Program-made: the position numbers and the translations under genes
From: Geodermatophilus aquaeductus
Lineage (GTDB): Bacteria > Actinomycetota > Actinomycetes > Mycobacteriales > Geodermatophilaceae
Assembly: GCF_900182545.1 (NCBI RefSeq)
Contig: NZ_FXTJ01000002.1
Span: forward strand, 434,001 to 498,000
Length of the DNA stretch: 64,000 nt
Direction: 5' to 3'
The notes under the pieces: model-generated
Seen by the model: the letters and a program-made list of their open reading frames with translations, nothing else
Database searches by the model: none
What the model was told of the DNA's origin: nothing
In this document: positions 24,382 through 34,289 of the stretch, one piece after another
Position numbering within the stretch: the first letter of the stretch is position 1
Layout: every line of letters begins with the position of its first letter

Positions 24382-25596
24382 TCAGCCCTCCGAGACGGGG
24401 AACCCGGCGTCCTCCAGCGCGGCGACGACGGTCCGCGCGTGGTCGGGGCCGCGGGTCTCCAGGACCACGAAGACCTCCACCTGCCCGAGGTCCAGGCGGG
24501 TCGACGTCCGCTCGTGCTCGACCTCCAGGACGTTGGCGCCGCCCTCGGCGAGGACCGCGAGCACCCCCGCCAGCGACCCCGGCCGGTCGGGCACCGCCAG
24601 CCGCAGCCGCAGGTACCGGCCGGCCGCGGCCATGCCGTGCTGCACCACCTTGAGCAGCAGCACCGGGTCGACGTTGCCGCCGGACACGACGGCGACCACC
24701 GGCGGCGGGAAGGCCTCGGGCTCGGCCAGCACCGCGGCCACGGCGGCCACCCCCGCCGGCTCGACGACGAGCTTGGCCCGCTCCAGACAGAACAGCAGCG
24801 CGCGGGAGAGGTCCTCCTCCCCCACCGTGCGCACCTCGTCGACCAGGTCGCGCACGTGCGCGAGCGTGAGGTCGCTGGGCGCGCCGACGGCGATCCCGTC
24901 GGCCATCGTGGACACCCCGGTCAGCGGCACGGGGTGCCCGGCCGCCAGCGAGCCGGGGAAGGCGGCGGCCCCGGCGGCCTGCACCGCCACGATCCGCACC
25001 TCCGGCCGCCGGGCGCGGACGGCGGCGGCGATGCCGGACACCAGCCCGCCGCCCCCGGTGCAGACGACGAGGGTGGCGACGTCGGGGCACTGCTCGAGCA
25101 CCTCGGCGCCCACGGTCCCCTGCCCGGCGATGACGTCGGGGTGGTCGAACGGGTGGATGAAGACCGCGCCGGTCGCCTCGGCGTGCGCGACCGCCGCGGC
25201 CAGCGCCGCGGTGAGGTCGACGCCGACCAGGCGGGCCTCGGCGCCGTAGCCGCGGGTGGCGGCCACCTTGGGCAGCGGCGCGGACTCGGGCATGAAGACG
25301 GTGGCCGAGACGCCGAGCATGCGGGCGGCGAGCGCCACGCCCTGCGCGTGGTTGCCGGCGCTGGCCGCGACCACCCCGCGCGCCCGCTCCTCCGGCGTCA
25401 GCCGCGACAGCCGCACGTAGGCGCCGCGGAACTTGAACGAGCCCGTGTGCTGCAGGTTCTCGCACTTGAGGTGCACCGGGCCGCCCACCCGCTCGGCCAG
25501 CGCGCGCGAGTGCTCCAGCGGGGTGCGGCGCGCGATCCCCTCGAGCAGGTCGGCCGCGGCGGCGACGTCGGCACCGGTGACCAGGTCGGCTCCCAT
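24382..25596 (-). CDS. ilvA: Threonine ammonia-lyase (PLP) with C-terminal ACT domain
   Basis: 404 residues. The PLP lysine is K55 in TGSFKFRGAY; the phosphate-binding glycine loop is CTGGGGLVSG near 178. A single ACT domain occupies ~325-404 (LRLAVPDRPGSLAGVLAVLA). It deaminates threonine to 2-oxobutanoate, for isoleucine synthesis or threonine breakdown. One short ACT domain is the pattern of the shorter threonine dehydratases; the E. coli IlvA type has two ACT-like domains. ATG 25596 has GAGG about nine bases upstream. Confidence 0.92.
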   Translation of the reverse strand: MGADLVTGADVAAAADLLEGIARRTPLEHSRALAERVGGPVHLKCENLQHTGSFKFRGAYVRLSRLTPEERARGVVAASAGNHAQGVALAARMLGVSATVFMPESAPLPKVAATRGYGAEARLVGVDLTAALAAAVAHAEATGAVFIHPFDHPDVIAGQGTVGAEVLEQCPDVATLVVCTGGGGLVSGIAAAVRARRPEVRIVAVQAAGAAAFPGSLAAGHPVPLTGVSTMADGIAVGAPSDLTLAHVRDLVDEVRTVGEEDLSRALLFCLERAKLVVEPAGVAAVAAVLAEPEAFPPPVVAVVSGGNVDPVLLLKVVQHGMAAAGRYLRLRLAVPDRPGSLAGVLAVLAEGGANVLEVEHERTSTRLDLGQVEVFVVLETRGPDHARTVVAALEDAGFPVSEG

Positions 25597-25655
25597 GCCG
25601 GTGATCCTCGCAGCCCCGCCCGAGGCGCTCCCGCATCCTCGCTGGTCGTCGTACC

Positions 25656-27128
25656 GTGGCTGAGGTGACGGACGTCGCCCCAGCGCAGACCCCACCCGCA
25701 CCCACGACCCTCGGCGAGCTCCGTGCGAACGGAGCCGCCTTCCGGCCGGTCAAGGCCGAGATCCGCGCCAACCTGCTCGCCCGCCTCGGCGCGGGTGAGC
25801 CCAGCCTGCCCGGCATCGTCGGCTTCGAGGACACCGTCGTCCCCGAGGTCGAGCGGGCCCTCATCGCCGGCCACGACCTCGTCCTGCTGGGCGAGCGCGG
25901 CCAGGGCAAGACCCGGCTCATCCGCACCCTGGTCGGCCTGCTCGACGAGTGGACGCCGGTGATGGCCGGCAGCGAGCTCAACGAGCACCCGCTCAACCCG
26001 ATCAGCGTCTGGGCGCACCGCCAGATCGCCGAGCACGGCGACGACACCCCCGTCGGCTGGCTGCACCGCAGCGAGCGCTTCGGCGAGAAGCTGGCCACCC
26101 CCGACACCAGCGTCGGCGACCTCATCGGCGACGTCGACCCGATCAAGGTCGCCGAGGGCCGCACCCTGGGCGACCCCGAGACGGTCCACTACGGCCTCGT
26201 CCCGCGCACCAACCGCGGCATCTTCAGCGTCAACGAGCTGCCCGACCTCGCCGAGCGGATCCAGGTCGCGCTGCTCAACGTGCTCGAGGAGCGCGACATC
26301 CAGATCCGCGGTTACCGCGTGCGGCTGCCGCTGGACCTGCTGCTCGTGGCCAGCGCCAACCCCGAGGACTACACCAACCGCGGGCGGATCATCACGCCGC
26401 TCAAGGACCGTTTCGGCGCCGAGGTCCGCACGCACTACCCGCTGGAGCTGGCCGACGAGATCCGGCTGCTGCAGCAGGAGGCGCAGACCAGCGGGCTGGG
26501 CGCACCGCGCGGGCACGACGGCTTCGACGCCCCCGTCGTCCCCCAGCACCTGGTCGAGATCGTCGCCCGGTTCACCCGGCTGGTCCGCGAGTCCAGCCAC
26601 GTGGACCAGCGCTCGGGCGTCAGCGCCCGCTTCGCGATCGCGGGGCTGGAGACGGTGGCCGCCTCCGCCGTCCGCCGCGCCGCGATCGCCGGGGAGACCC
26701 GGCCGGTGGCGCGCGTCGTCGACCTGCCGGGCACCGTCCCGGCCAGCCGCGGCAAGGTCGAGTTCGCCGACGCCGGCACCGACCCCGACGACGACCGGGA
26801 GACGGAGGTGCTCGAGCACCTGCTGCGACAGGCGACCGCGCAGACCTTCCGCGCCCGGTGCGGCGGGCTGGACCTGACCGGCCTGCAGGAGCACTTCACC
26901 GGCGGGGAGACCGTCGAGTCCGGCGAGCTGGTGCCGGGCGCGGCGCTGCTCGGCCAGCTGGGCACCATCCCGCGGCTCGCCGAGCTGCTCGGCCGCCTGG
27001 GCGTGCCCGAGGGCGAGGAGTCGGCCGAGCAGGCCGCCGCCGCCGTCGAGTTCGCCCTCGAGGGCCTCTACCTCACCCGCCGGCTGGCCAAGGACACCGA
27101 CGGCACCCGCACGGTGTACGGGGCCTAG
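25656..27128 (+). CDS. AAA+ ATPase of the MoxR / magnesium-chelatase-I type
   Basis: 490 residues. Walker A LLGERGQGKTRL (79-86), Walker B region GIFSVNELPDL, then LLNVLEERDIQIRGYRVRLP, sensor-1 asparagine in ASANPEDYTNRGRIITPLKD. The C-terminal ~200 residues are helical. It sits two bases before a VWA-domain gene. Such AAA+/VWA pairs act like chelatases or chaperones that insert cofactors or remodel partners. A similar pair occurs in mycobacteria (Rv0958-Rv0959). Client unknown. GTG 25656 or GTG 25665 may be the start. Confidence 0.88.
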   Translation: MAEVTDVAPAQTPPAPTTLGELRANGAAFRPVKAEIRANLLARLGAGEPSLPGIVGFEDTVVPEVERALIAGHDLVLLGERGQGKTRLIRTLVGLLDEWTPVMAGSELNEHPLNPISVWAHRQIAEHGDDTPVGWLHRSERFGEKLATPDTSVGDLIGDVDPIKVAEGRTLGDPETVHYGLVPRTNRGIFSVNELPDLAERIQVALLNVLEERDIQIRGYRVRLPLDLLLVASANPEDYTNRGRIITPLKDRFGAEVRTHYPLELADEIRLLQQEAQTSGLGAPRGHDGFDAPVVPQHLVEIVARFTRLVRESSHVDQRSGVSARFAIAGLETVAASAVRRAAIAGETRPVARVVDLPGTVPASRGKVEFADAGTDPDDDRETEVLEHLLRQATAQTFRARCGGLDLTGLQEHFTGGETVESGELVPGAALLGQLGTIPRLAELLGRLGVPEGEESAEQAAAAVEFALEGLYLTRRLAKDTDGTRTVYGA

Positions 27129-27130
27129 CG

Positions 27131-29119
27131 GTGGCCAGGCCCCGCCCCGGCAAGGGGTACCGGTACGGCCGCTGGCGGGGCGGCCCCGACCCGCTGGCCC
27201 CGCCCTACGACCTCGGCAGCGCCGTCGACGAGATCGGCGACTCCGTGCTCGGCGGCAGCGGCGTGCGCGAGGCGCTGCGCGAGCTGCTGCGCCGCGGCAT
27301 GGACGGCCGGCGCGGCCTGGACGAGCTGCGCCGCTCGGTGCGCGAGCGGCTGCGGCAGGCCCGCACCGCCGGCCGGATGGACGGCACGCTGCAGGAGGTC
27401 CGCGAGCTGCTCGACCGGGCGCTCGAGGCCGAGCGCCGCGCGCTGTTCCCCGACCCCGACGACGCCGCCCGCCTGGCCGAGGCCGAGCTCGACGCACTCC
27501 CGCAGGACACCGCGGGCGCCGTGCGGGCGCTCAAGGACTACCCGTTCCGCTCCCCGGAGGCGCGGGAGGCCTACGACCGCATCCAGGACCTGCTGCGGCG
27601 GGAGGTGCTCGACAGCTCCTTCGCCAACATGAAGCAGGCGCTGGAGAACGCCAGCGAGCAGGACATGCAGGCGGTCAAGGACATGGTCGCGGACCTGTCC
27701 CGGCTGGTGGACGCGCACAACCGCGGCGAGGACACCGACGAGCAGTTCCGCGAGTTCATGGACAAGCACGGTCAGTTCTTCCCCGACGATCCGCAGTCGG
27801 TGGAGGAGCTCATCGACTCCCTCGCCCGCCGGGCGGCCGCGCAGGAACGCATGATGGCCGGCCTCTCGCCGGAGCAGCGGGCGGAGCTGTCCGACCTGAT
27901 GGCCCAGACCATGTCCGACATGGGGCTGGCCAGCGAGATGGCGCACCTGCAGGACGCGCTGCGCCAGGCCCGTCCCGACCTGCCCTGGGGCCAGCGCGGC
28001 CAGGTCCCCGACGGGGAGCAGGGGCTGGGCATGGGCGACGCGACCACCGCCGTCGCGGAGCTCGCCGACCTCGAGGCGCTGTCCAACCAGCTCTCGCAGG
28101 GCTACGCCGGCGCCTCGCTGGCCGACGTCGACGAGGAACTGCTCGAGCAGGCGCTGGGCCGCGAGGCCGTCGACGACCTGGCGGCGCTGCGGCAGATGGA
28201 GCGCGAGCTGGAGCGGCAGGGCTACCTCAACCGCTCCGACGGCAGGCTGGAGCTCTCGCCGAAGGCGGTGCGCCGGCTGGGCGCCACCGCGCTGCGGCGG
28301 GTGTTCGCCAAGCTCGACGCCGCCGGCCGGGGCGAGCACGACGTCGCCGACGCCGGTGCGGCCGGGGAGCTCACCGGCAGCTCGCGGGAGTGGCAGTTCG
28401 GCGACGAGCAGCCCCTCGACGTCGTCCGGACGGTCCGCAACGCCGTCCTGCGCACCGCGGGTGCCCCCTCCGGCGACGGCGGGCGGAGGGTCCGCATCGC
28501 GGTCGAGGACTTCGAGGTCGTGGAGACCGAGCGGCGCACCGGGGCGGCCGTCGCGCTGCTGGTCGACCTGTCGTACTCGATGGCGCTGCGCGGCACGTGG
28601 GGCGCGGCCAAGTCGACGGCGATGGCGCTGCACTCGCTGGTGACGACCCGCTTCCCGCAGGACGCCATCCAGATCATCGGCTTCTCCTCCACCGCCCAGG
28701 TGCTCAAGCCCGAGACGCTGGCCGAGCTGAGCGTGGACACGCTGCAGGGCACCAACCTGCAGCACGGGCTGATGCTGGCCCGCCGGTTCCTCGCCCGGCA
28801 CCGCGACGCCGAGCCGGTGGTCCTCGTGGTCACCGACGGCGAGCCGACCGCGCACCTGGAGGAGGACGGCACGCCGTACTTCTGCTGGCCGCCGATGCCC
28901 GAGACGATCGCCAAGACCGTCGCGGAGGTCGAGCGGGTGGCGCGGTCGGGGGCGACGCTCAACGTGTTCGCGCTCGACCCGGAACCGAGCCTGGTGCACT
29001 TCGTCCACGACATCACCGCGCGGGCCGGCGGCCGGGTGTTCACCCCGGACAGCGACCGGCTCGGCGAGTACGTCGTCGCGGACTACCTGCGCACCCGCCG
29101 GGGCCGCAGGGCGCGGTGA
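27131..29119 (+). CDS. VWA-domain protein, partner of the AAA+ ATPase
   Basis: 662 residues from GTG 27131. A long helical N-terminal half (~20-420, many Arg/Glu-rich segments) leads to a C-terminal von Willebrand A domain. Its MIDAS metal site is ALLVDLSYSMAL near residue 479, with the later loop VVLVVTDGEPTAHL. The protein is probably cytoplasmic, since no membrane segment is visible. Two bases from the ATPase stop and overlapping the next gene, it belongs to a four-gene operon (25656-30410). The ATPase likely drives conformational work on a target held by this subunit. Confidence 0.87.
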   Translation: MARPRPGKGYRYGRWRGGPDPLAPPYDLGSAVDEIGDSVLGGSGVREALRELLRRGMDGRRGLDELRRSVRERLRQARTAGRMDGTLQEVRELLDRALEAERRALFPDPDDAARLAEAELDALPQDTAGAVRALKDYPFRSPEAREAYDRIQDLLRREVLDSSFANMKQALENASEQDMQAVKDMVADLSRLVDAHNRGEDTDEQFREFMDKHGQFFPDDPQSVEELIDSLARRAAAQERMMAGLSPEQRAELSDLMAQTMSDMGLASEMAHLQDALRQARPDLPWGQRGQVPDGEQGLGMGDATTAVAELADLEALSNQLSQGYAGASLADVDEELLEQALGREAVDDLAALRQMERELERQGYLNRSDGRLELSPKAVRRLGATALRRVFAKLDAAGRGEHDVADAGAAGELTGSSREWQFGDEQPLDVVRTVRNAVLRTAGAPSGDGGRRVRIAVEDFEVVETERRTGAAVALLVDLSYSMALRGTWGAAKSTAMALHSLVTTRFPQDAIQIIGFSSTAQVLKPETLAELSVDTLQGTNLQHGLMLARRFLARHRDAEPVVLVVTDGEPTAHLEEDGTPYFCWPPMPETIAKTVAEVERVARSGATLNVFALDPEPSLVHFVHDITARAGGRVFTPDSDRLGEYVVADYLRTRRGRRAR

Positions 29120-29598
29120 CCGGCGAGCTCACGGTCGCGGAGGTCGGCGTCGACGTCGTGCTGCCCCTGCGCAGCGCCGTCCTGCGCGACGGCGGCCCGG
29201 CCGGCCTCCCCGGCGACGACGACCCCGCCACCGTGCACCTGGCCGCGCGGGCGCCGGGCGGCCGGGTGGTGGGCGTCGTCCGGCTCGCGCCCGCGCCCTG
29301 CCCGTGGCAGCCGGCGGCGGCACCGTGGCAGCTGCGCGGCATGGCCACCGACCCGGAGGTACGCGGCGCCGGGGCCGGGCGCGCGCTGCTCGCGGCGGGC
29401 CTGGCGGCGGTCGCGGCGCGCGGCGGCGACCTGGTGTGGTGCAACGCGCGCGTGCCGGCGGCCGGCTTCTACGAGCGGCACGGCTTCTGCGTGGTGACCG
29501 CCCCGTTCGACGTCGACCCGATCGGCCCGCACGTCGGCATGCTGATCTCCGTGCCCGACCGATGGGTCCGGGCGCCCGGGCCGGTCACCACCGCATGA
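29116..29598 (+). CDS. GNAT family N-acetyltransferase
   Basis: 160 residues from GTG 29116, overlapping the VWA stop (GTGA). The acetyl-CoA loop is visible in WQLRGMATDPEVRGAGAGRA, with the Q/RxxGxG/A motif at RGAGAG; AGFYERHGFCVV is the usual last strand-helix pair. Substrate unknown. It is the third gene of the AAA+/VWA operon and could act on a small molecule or a protein N-terminus. Confidence 0.85.
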   Translation: MTGELTVAEVGVDVVLPLRSAVLRDGGPAGLPGDDDPATVHLAARAPGGRVVGVVRLAPAPCPWQPAAAPWQLRGMATDPEVRGAGAGRALLAAGLAAVAARGGDLVWCNARVPAAGFYERHGFCVVTAPFDVDPIGPHVGMLISVPDRWVRAPGPVTTA

Positions 29599-30410
29599 CC
29601 GAGTACGTGCACACCGCGGACGGCACCCGCATCGCCTACGACCGCGTCGGCGCCGGGCAGCCGCTGGTCCTGGTCGGCGGCGCGGGCCAGTTCCGCGCGG
29701 TCGACCCCGACACCGGGGAACTGGTCGCCGAGCTGGCCGCGCGCGGCTTCGACGTCGTCGTCCACGACCGGCCCGGGCGCGGGGACAGCGGCGGCGAGCC
29801 GCCGTTCGGGCTGGCCGGCGAGCTGGCGGCGATCCGCGCGCTGCTCGACCTCCTGGGCGGGCAGGCGTGGCTGTACGGCAGCTCCTCCGGGGGCGCGATC
29901 GCCCTCGCTGCGGCCGCCGGGCTGCCCGGCGTCGAGCGGCTGTTCCTGTGGGAGGTCCCGCTCGACGAGGAGGGCGGCACCGCCGGCGCCGAGGCCCTGG
30001 CCGCCGTCCGCGCGCTCGCCGCGGCCGGGGACCGCGAGGGCATCTGGCGGCTGTGGACCGAGGGCATGCCCCCGGAGTGGTTCGAGGCGATGCGTTCCGG
30101 GCCGCAGTGGCCGCTGTTCGAGCGGATGGCGCCCACCCTCGAGGCCGACGCCGAGGCGCTGGCCTGGACGCAGTCGGCGCCGCGGGCGCAGTTGTGGGCG
30201 CCGGTCACCGCGCACGCGGTGGTCCTGCTCGGCGCGCAGACCTTCCCGTTCATGGCCGACGCCGCCGACTCGATCGTCGCCTCCCTCGCCTCCGCGGAGC
30301 GCGTGGAGGTGCCCGGCCGCGACCACCGCTGGGAGGCGGCCGGCCTCGCCGACGTGCTGGCCGCCTCCCTGCCGGTCAGTGGCGGATCGGCTGGGAGCCG
30401 CTCGAGCTGA
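29595..30410 (+). CDS. Alpha/beta hydrolase
   Basis: 271 residues; ATG 29595 overlaps the previous stop. Nucleophile elbow YGSSSGGAIAL (Ser near 97), oxyanion segment LVGGAGQFRAVD, catalytic His in PGRDHRWEAA near the C-terminus. VHDRPGRGDSGGEP is the usual strand-4 region. No signal peptide. The reaction is unknown (esterase, haloperoxidase or lactonase types share this pattern). The last 35 bases overlap the end of the convergent DUF2252 gene, so the C-terminal tail is shaped by both frames. Confidence 0.87.
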   Translation: MTEYVHTADGTRIAYDRVGAGQPLVLVGGAGQFRAVDPDTGELVAELAARGFDVVVHDRPGRGDSGGEPPFGLAGELAAIRALLDLLGGQAWLYGSSSGGAIALAAAAGLPGVERLFLWEVPLDEEGGTAGAEALAAVRALAAAGDREGIWRLWTEGMPPEWFEAMRSGPQWPLFERMAPTLEADAEALAWTQSAPRAQLWAPVTAHAVVLLGAQTFPFMADAADSIVASLASAERVEVPGRDHRWEAAGLADVLAASLPVSGGSAGSRSS

Positions 30411-31749
30411 TGCCCGGGATGCGTCCGGCGCGGAAGGCGTCGACGAAGAGCCGGTGGTCCTCCTGCGTCTGCCGGGCGTAGGAGTGCGCGAAGTCGACCA
30501 GGTCGGCGACGAACTCCTCGCGCCGGCCGCCGACCACCGCCGCGACCGCGTCCTCGGTCTGGAAGTCGACCAGCGCGTGGTCGCTGTCGGCGTCGCCGAC
30601 GCAGTGCATCTTCGCCGTCGCCCGGCCCAGCTGGGCCACCACCGGTGCCATCTCCTCGGGCTCGGTGAGGTCCTCCCAGTCCAGGTCGACCTCGTAGGGC
30701 GAGAGCTCCTGGACGACGAACCCGACGCCGTCGACCTCGGTGTGGCCGAGGAACTGCGAGGCGTTGGCCTGCAGCGCGCGCTGGCTGACCGCGGTCCGGT
30801 GCCCGTGGTGCTCGAAGTACGAGGCGATCCGCTCGTCGCGGACGATGCGGCTGGGCGCGGCCACGTTGCCCTGCTTGAGCGACAGGACGACGTCGTTCTC
30901 CAGCGCCTGGTCGTAGCCCTCGAGCAGCACGTTGTAGGCGGGCAGCCCGGCGCTGCCGATGCCGAAGCCCCCGGTGCCGATGACGTCCTTGACGTCGTAG
31001 GCGACGTCGCGGCGGCGCATCGGCGGGTGCACGGTCCCCCGCCAGCGGTCGAGCGCGGCCAGCACCCGCCCGCGCTCGTCGTCGTCGAGCCGGCGGGTGC
31101 GCCCGCCGTCGGCGAAGCGCCGCTCGTACCCCTCGACCACGGTCATGCGGTCCAGCAGCGAGCCCCGCGTCCGCGTCGTCGTCTCGAGGATGGCCTCGCG
31201 GACGGCGCCCTCGGTGTTGGCGACGGTCAGCGCGAAGGTGCGGTCGTCGTCGGAGCGGCGGAACGCCTCGACCTGGTCGAGGTAGGCGTCGAGGTAGGTG
31301 CCCAGCAGGTCGGCGATGACGTCGTCGCCGAGCGCCTTGCGCCACGACAGCAGCGCGAAGCTGGCGGCGAAGCGGCGCAGGTCCCAGGTGAAGGACCCGA
31401 CGTAGGCCTCGTCGAAGTCGTTGACGTCGAAGACGATCCGCCCGGAACCGTCCATGTAGGTGCCGAAGTTCTCGGCGTGCAGGTCGCCCTGGATCCACAC
31501 CCGGGTGGTCCGCTCGTCGGCCCAGGGCTCGTCGAAGGCGGCCATGTCGGCGTAGAAGAGGCAGGCGCTGCCGCGGTAGAAGGCGAAGGGGTCGGCGGCC
31601 ATCTTGCGGAACTTCGTGCGGAAGGCGTCGGCGTCGGCGGCCATGAGCTCGGAGAAGGCCTCGACCAGGACGTCGACGATCTGCTGCGAGCGGTCACCGG
31701 ACGTTCTCCCGGAGGCCACCCGTCGGGGGGATTCGGGCACGGGGGGCAC
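30376..31749 (-). CDS. DUF2252 domain protein
   Basis: 457 residues. Typical DUF2252 blocks: FRKMAADPFAFYRGSACLFY near 45-65, then IQGDLHAENFGTYMDGSG and IVFDVNDFDEAYVGSFTWDL. The His/Asp arrangement (GDLHxENFG, DVNDFDE) resembles the catalytic and metal loops of phosphotransferase-like (APH-type) kinases, so a small-molecule kinase role is possible but unproven. GTG 31749 or GTG 31740. Convergent overlap of 35 bases with the hydrolase gene. It is divergent from the GDSL gene. Confidence 0.85.
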   Translation of the reverse strand: MPPVPESPRRVASGRTSGDRSQQIVDVLVEAFSELMAADADAFRTKFRKMAADPFAFYRGSACLFYADMAAFDEPWADERTTRVWIQGDLHAENFGTYMDGSGRIVFDVNDFDEAYVGSFTWDLRRFAASFALLSWRKALGDDVIADLLGTYLDAYLDQVEAFRRSDDDRTFALTVANTEGAVREAILETTTRTRGSLLDRMTVVEGYERRFADGGRTRRLDDDERGRVLAALDRWRGTVHPPMRRRDVAYDVKDVIGTGGFGIGSAGLPAYNVLLEGYDQALENDVVLSLKQGNVAAPSRIVRDERIASYFEHHGHRTAVSQRALQANASQFLGHTEVDGVGFVVQELSPYEVDLDWEDLTEPEEMAPVVAQLGRATAKMHCVGDADSDHALVDFQTEDAVAAVVGGRREEFVADLVDFAHSYARQTQEDHRLFVDAFRAGRIPGISSSGSQPIRH

Positions 31750-31762
31750 CGTAGAGGGCGGC

Positions 31763-31768
31763 TAGCCT
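31763..31768 (+). promoter_or_regulatory. Putative -10 of the GDSL hydrolase gene
   Basis: TAGCCT in an otherwise G+C-rich 59-base gap. Transcription would begin near 31775, with the ribosome site GGAG at 31800-31803. No recognisable -35. Confidence 0.35.
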
Positions 31769-31808
31769 GCTGGACAGACGGTTGCGCGGGGGGACGATCG
31801 GAGTGGCG

Positions 31809-32840
31809 GTGACCAGAGCGGGCACGGCGCGGCGGCTGGCGTCCGCCGCCGCGTACGGCGGCGGCGGCCTCGGCCTGGCCGGTGCGGGGCTCCTCGCGGT
31901 CCTGCGCCTCGAGGCCCGCGCGGCCCGGAAGCGGGTCGAGGCGCGGACGTCGAACCAGGACCCGCCCCCCGGCGACGGCGTCTACGGCCGCGGGCGCGGC
32001 AAGCCCCTGGTGTTCACCGTGCTCGGCGACTCCAGCGCCGTGGGCCTGGGCGTCGAGCGGGCCACCGAGACGCCCGGCGTGCTGCTGGCCGCCGCGCTGA
32101 CCGAGCTCGCCGAGCGCCCCGTCCGGCTGGTCCGCCTGGCCGTCTCCGGCGCGGAGTCCTGCGAGCTGGACCCGCAGGTCGAGCGCGCCCTGGCCGAGCG
32201 CCCCGACGTCGTCCTGATCATGATCGGCGCCAACGACGTCACCACCCGCACCCGCCCCGCGGTCTCCGTGCGGCACCTGGCCGACGCGGTGCGGCGGCTG
32301 CGCGAGGCGGGCGCGGAGGTCGTCGTCGGCACCTGCCCCGACCTGGGGACCGTCCGGCCGATCGGGCAGCCGCTGCGGCTGCTGGCCCGGCGGTGGAGCC
32401 GGCAGCTGGCGGCGGCGCAGACGATCGCCGTGGTCGAGGCCGGCGGGCGCACGGTGTCGCTGGGCTCGGTGCTCGGGCCGAGCTTCGCGCAGGACCGCTC
32501 GCTGTTCAGCATCGACGAGTTCCACCCCAGCGCCGCCGGCTACGCGCAGGCCGCCGCCGTGATCCTCCCGGCGCTGGCCGACGCGCTCGGCGTCTGGCCC
32601 GCACCCACCGGCCGCCGCCGGGAGCGCCGCGGCACGGTGCGTCCCGTCGCGCGGGCCGCGGCACGGGCGGCCGGCCGGCCGGGCACCGAGGTCCGGGCCA
32701 CCGAGGTCCGGGGCACGACCGCCGGGCCGCTGGGCACCTGGGCGCGGCTGCTGCGCCGGCGGCCCACCGAGCTGCCGACGCCCGAGGAGGCCGGGGAGGC
32801 CGCCGAGGCGGCGGAGGTCCCGGTCGGCCAGGACGCCTGA
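31809..32840 (+). CDS. SGNH/GDSL-family hydrolase, membrane-anchored
   Basis: 343 residues from GTG 31809, chosen because GGAG ends five bases before it; GTG 31803 would overlap that site. An N-terminal hydrophobic stretch (LASAAAYGGGGLGLAGAGLL) is probably a membrane anchor or uncleaved signal. The catalytic blocks are GDSSAVGLG near 73, GANDVT near 140 and DEFHPSAAGY near 237 (catalytic Asp and His). It probably deacylates or deacetylates a lipid or glycan at the cell surface. The C-terminal ~80 residues are Arg/Ala-rich and disordered. Confidence 0.88.
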   Translation: MTRAGTARRLASAAAYGGGGLGLAGAGLLAVLRLEARAARKRVEARTSNQDPPPGDGVYGRGRGKPLVFTVLGDSSAVGLGVERATETPGVLLAAALTELAERPVRLVRLAVSGAESCELDPQVERALAERPDVVLIMIGANDVTTRTRPAVSVRHLADAVRRLREAGAEVVVGTCPDLGTVRPIGQPLRLLARRWSRQLAAAQTIAVVEAGGRTVSLGSVLGPSFAQDRSLFSIDEFHPSAAGYAQAAAVILPALADALGVWPAPTGRRRERRGTVRPVARAAARAAGRPGTEVRATEVRGTTAGPLGTWARLLRRRPTELPTPEEAGEAAEAAEVPVGQDA

Positions 32841-32918
32841 AACACACCGAGCGTCTGTAGCAGGCTCGGGCGCAAGGAGCCCGGGGGTCCGGGGGTACTT
32901 TCCGGAGTGACCGATCCC

Positions 32919-32942
32919 GGGGCTCCCGGCCCCGGGAGCCCC
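32919..32942 (+). promoter_or_regulatory. Leader hairpin before thiolase gene
   Basis: GGGGCTCCCGG pairs with CCGGGAGCCCC across two bases, nine bases before the GGAGG ribosome site at about 32951. A TACTTT (32896-32901) upstream could be the -10. The hairpin would sit in the 5' leader and could affect translation or premature termination. Confidence 0.45.
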
Positions 32943-32959
32943 TCATCGCGGAGGACCCC

Positions 32960-34180
<1,221 letters not shown>

Positions 34181-34188
34181 TCCGACCC

Positions 34189-34284
34189 GGGGCCGGCTCG
34201 CGCGCCGGCCCCGGACACGACAGTGGCCCGGCCCCCGCGAGGGGACCGGGCCACTGCTGTGTGTGGCCCCGCTGCAGCGGGGCC
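34189..34284. terminator. Three consecutive hairpins between convergent genes
   Basis: Hairpin 1: GGGGCCGGC (34189-34197) with GCCGGCCCC (34204-34212). Hairpin 2: CAGTGGCCCGG (34221-34231) with CCGGGCCACTG (34246-34256). Hairpin 3: perfect 20-base palindrome at 34265-34284 (centre CTGCAG). They lie between the thiolase stop and the Bax-inhibitor-like stop and should stop transcription from both sides. Confidence 0.8.
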
Positions 34285-34289
34285 CTTGC

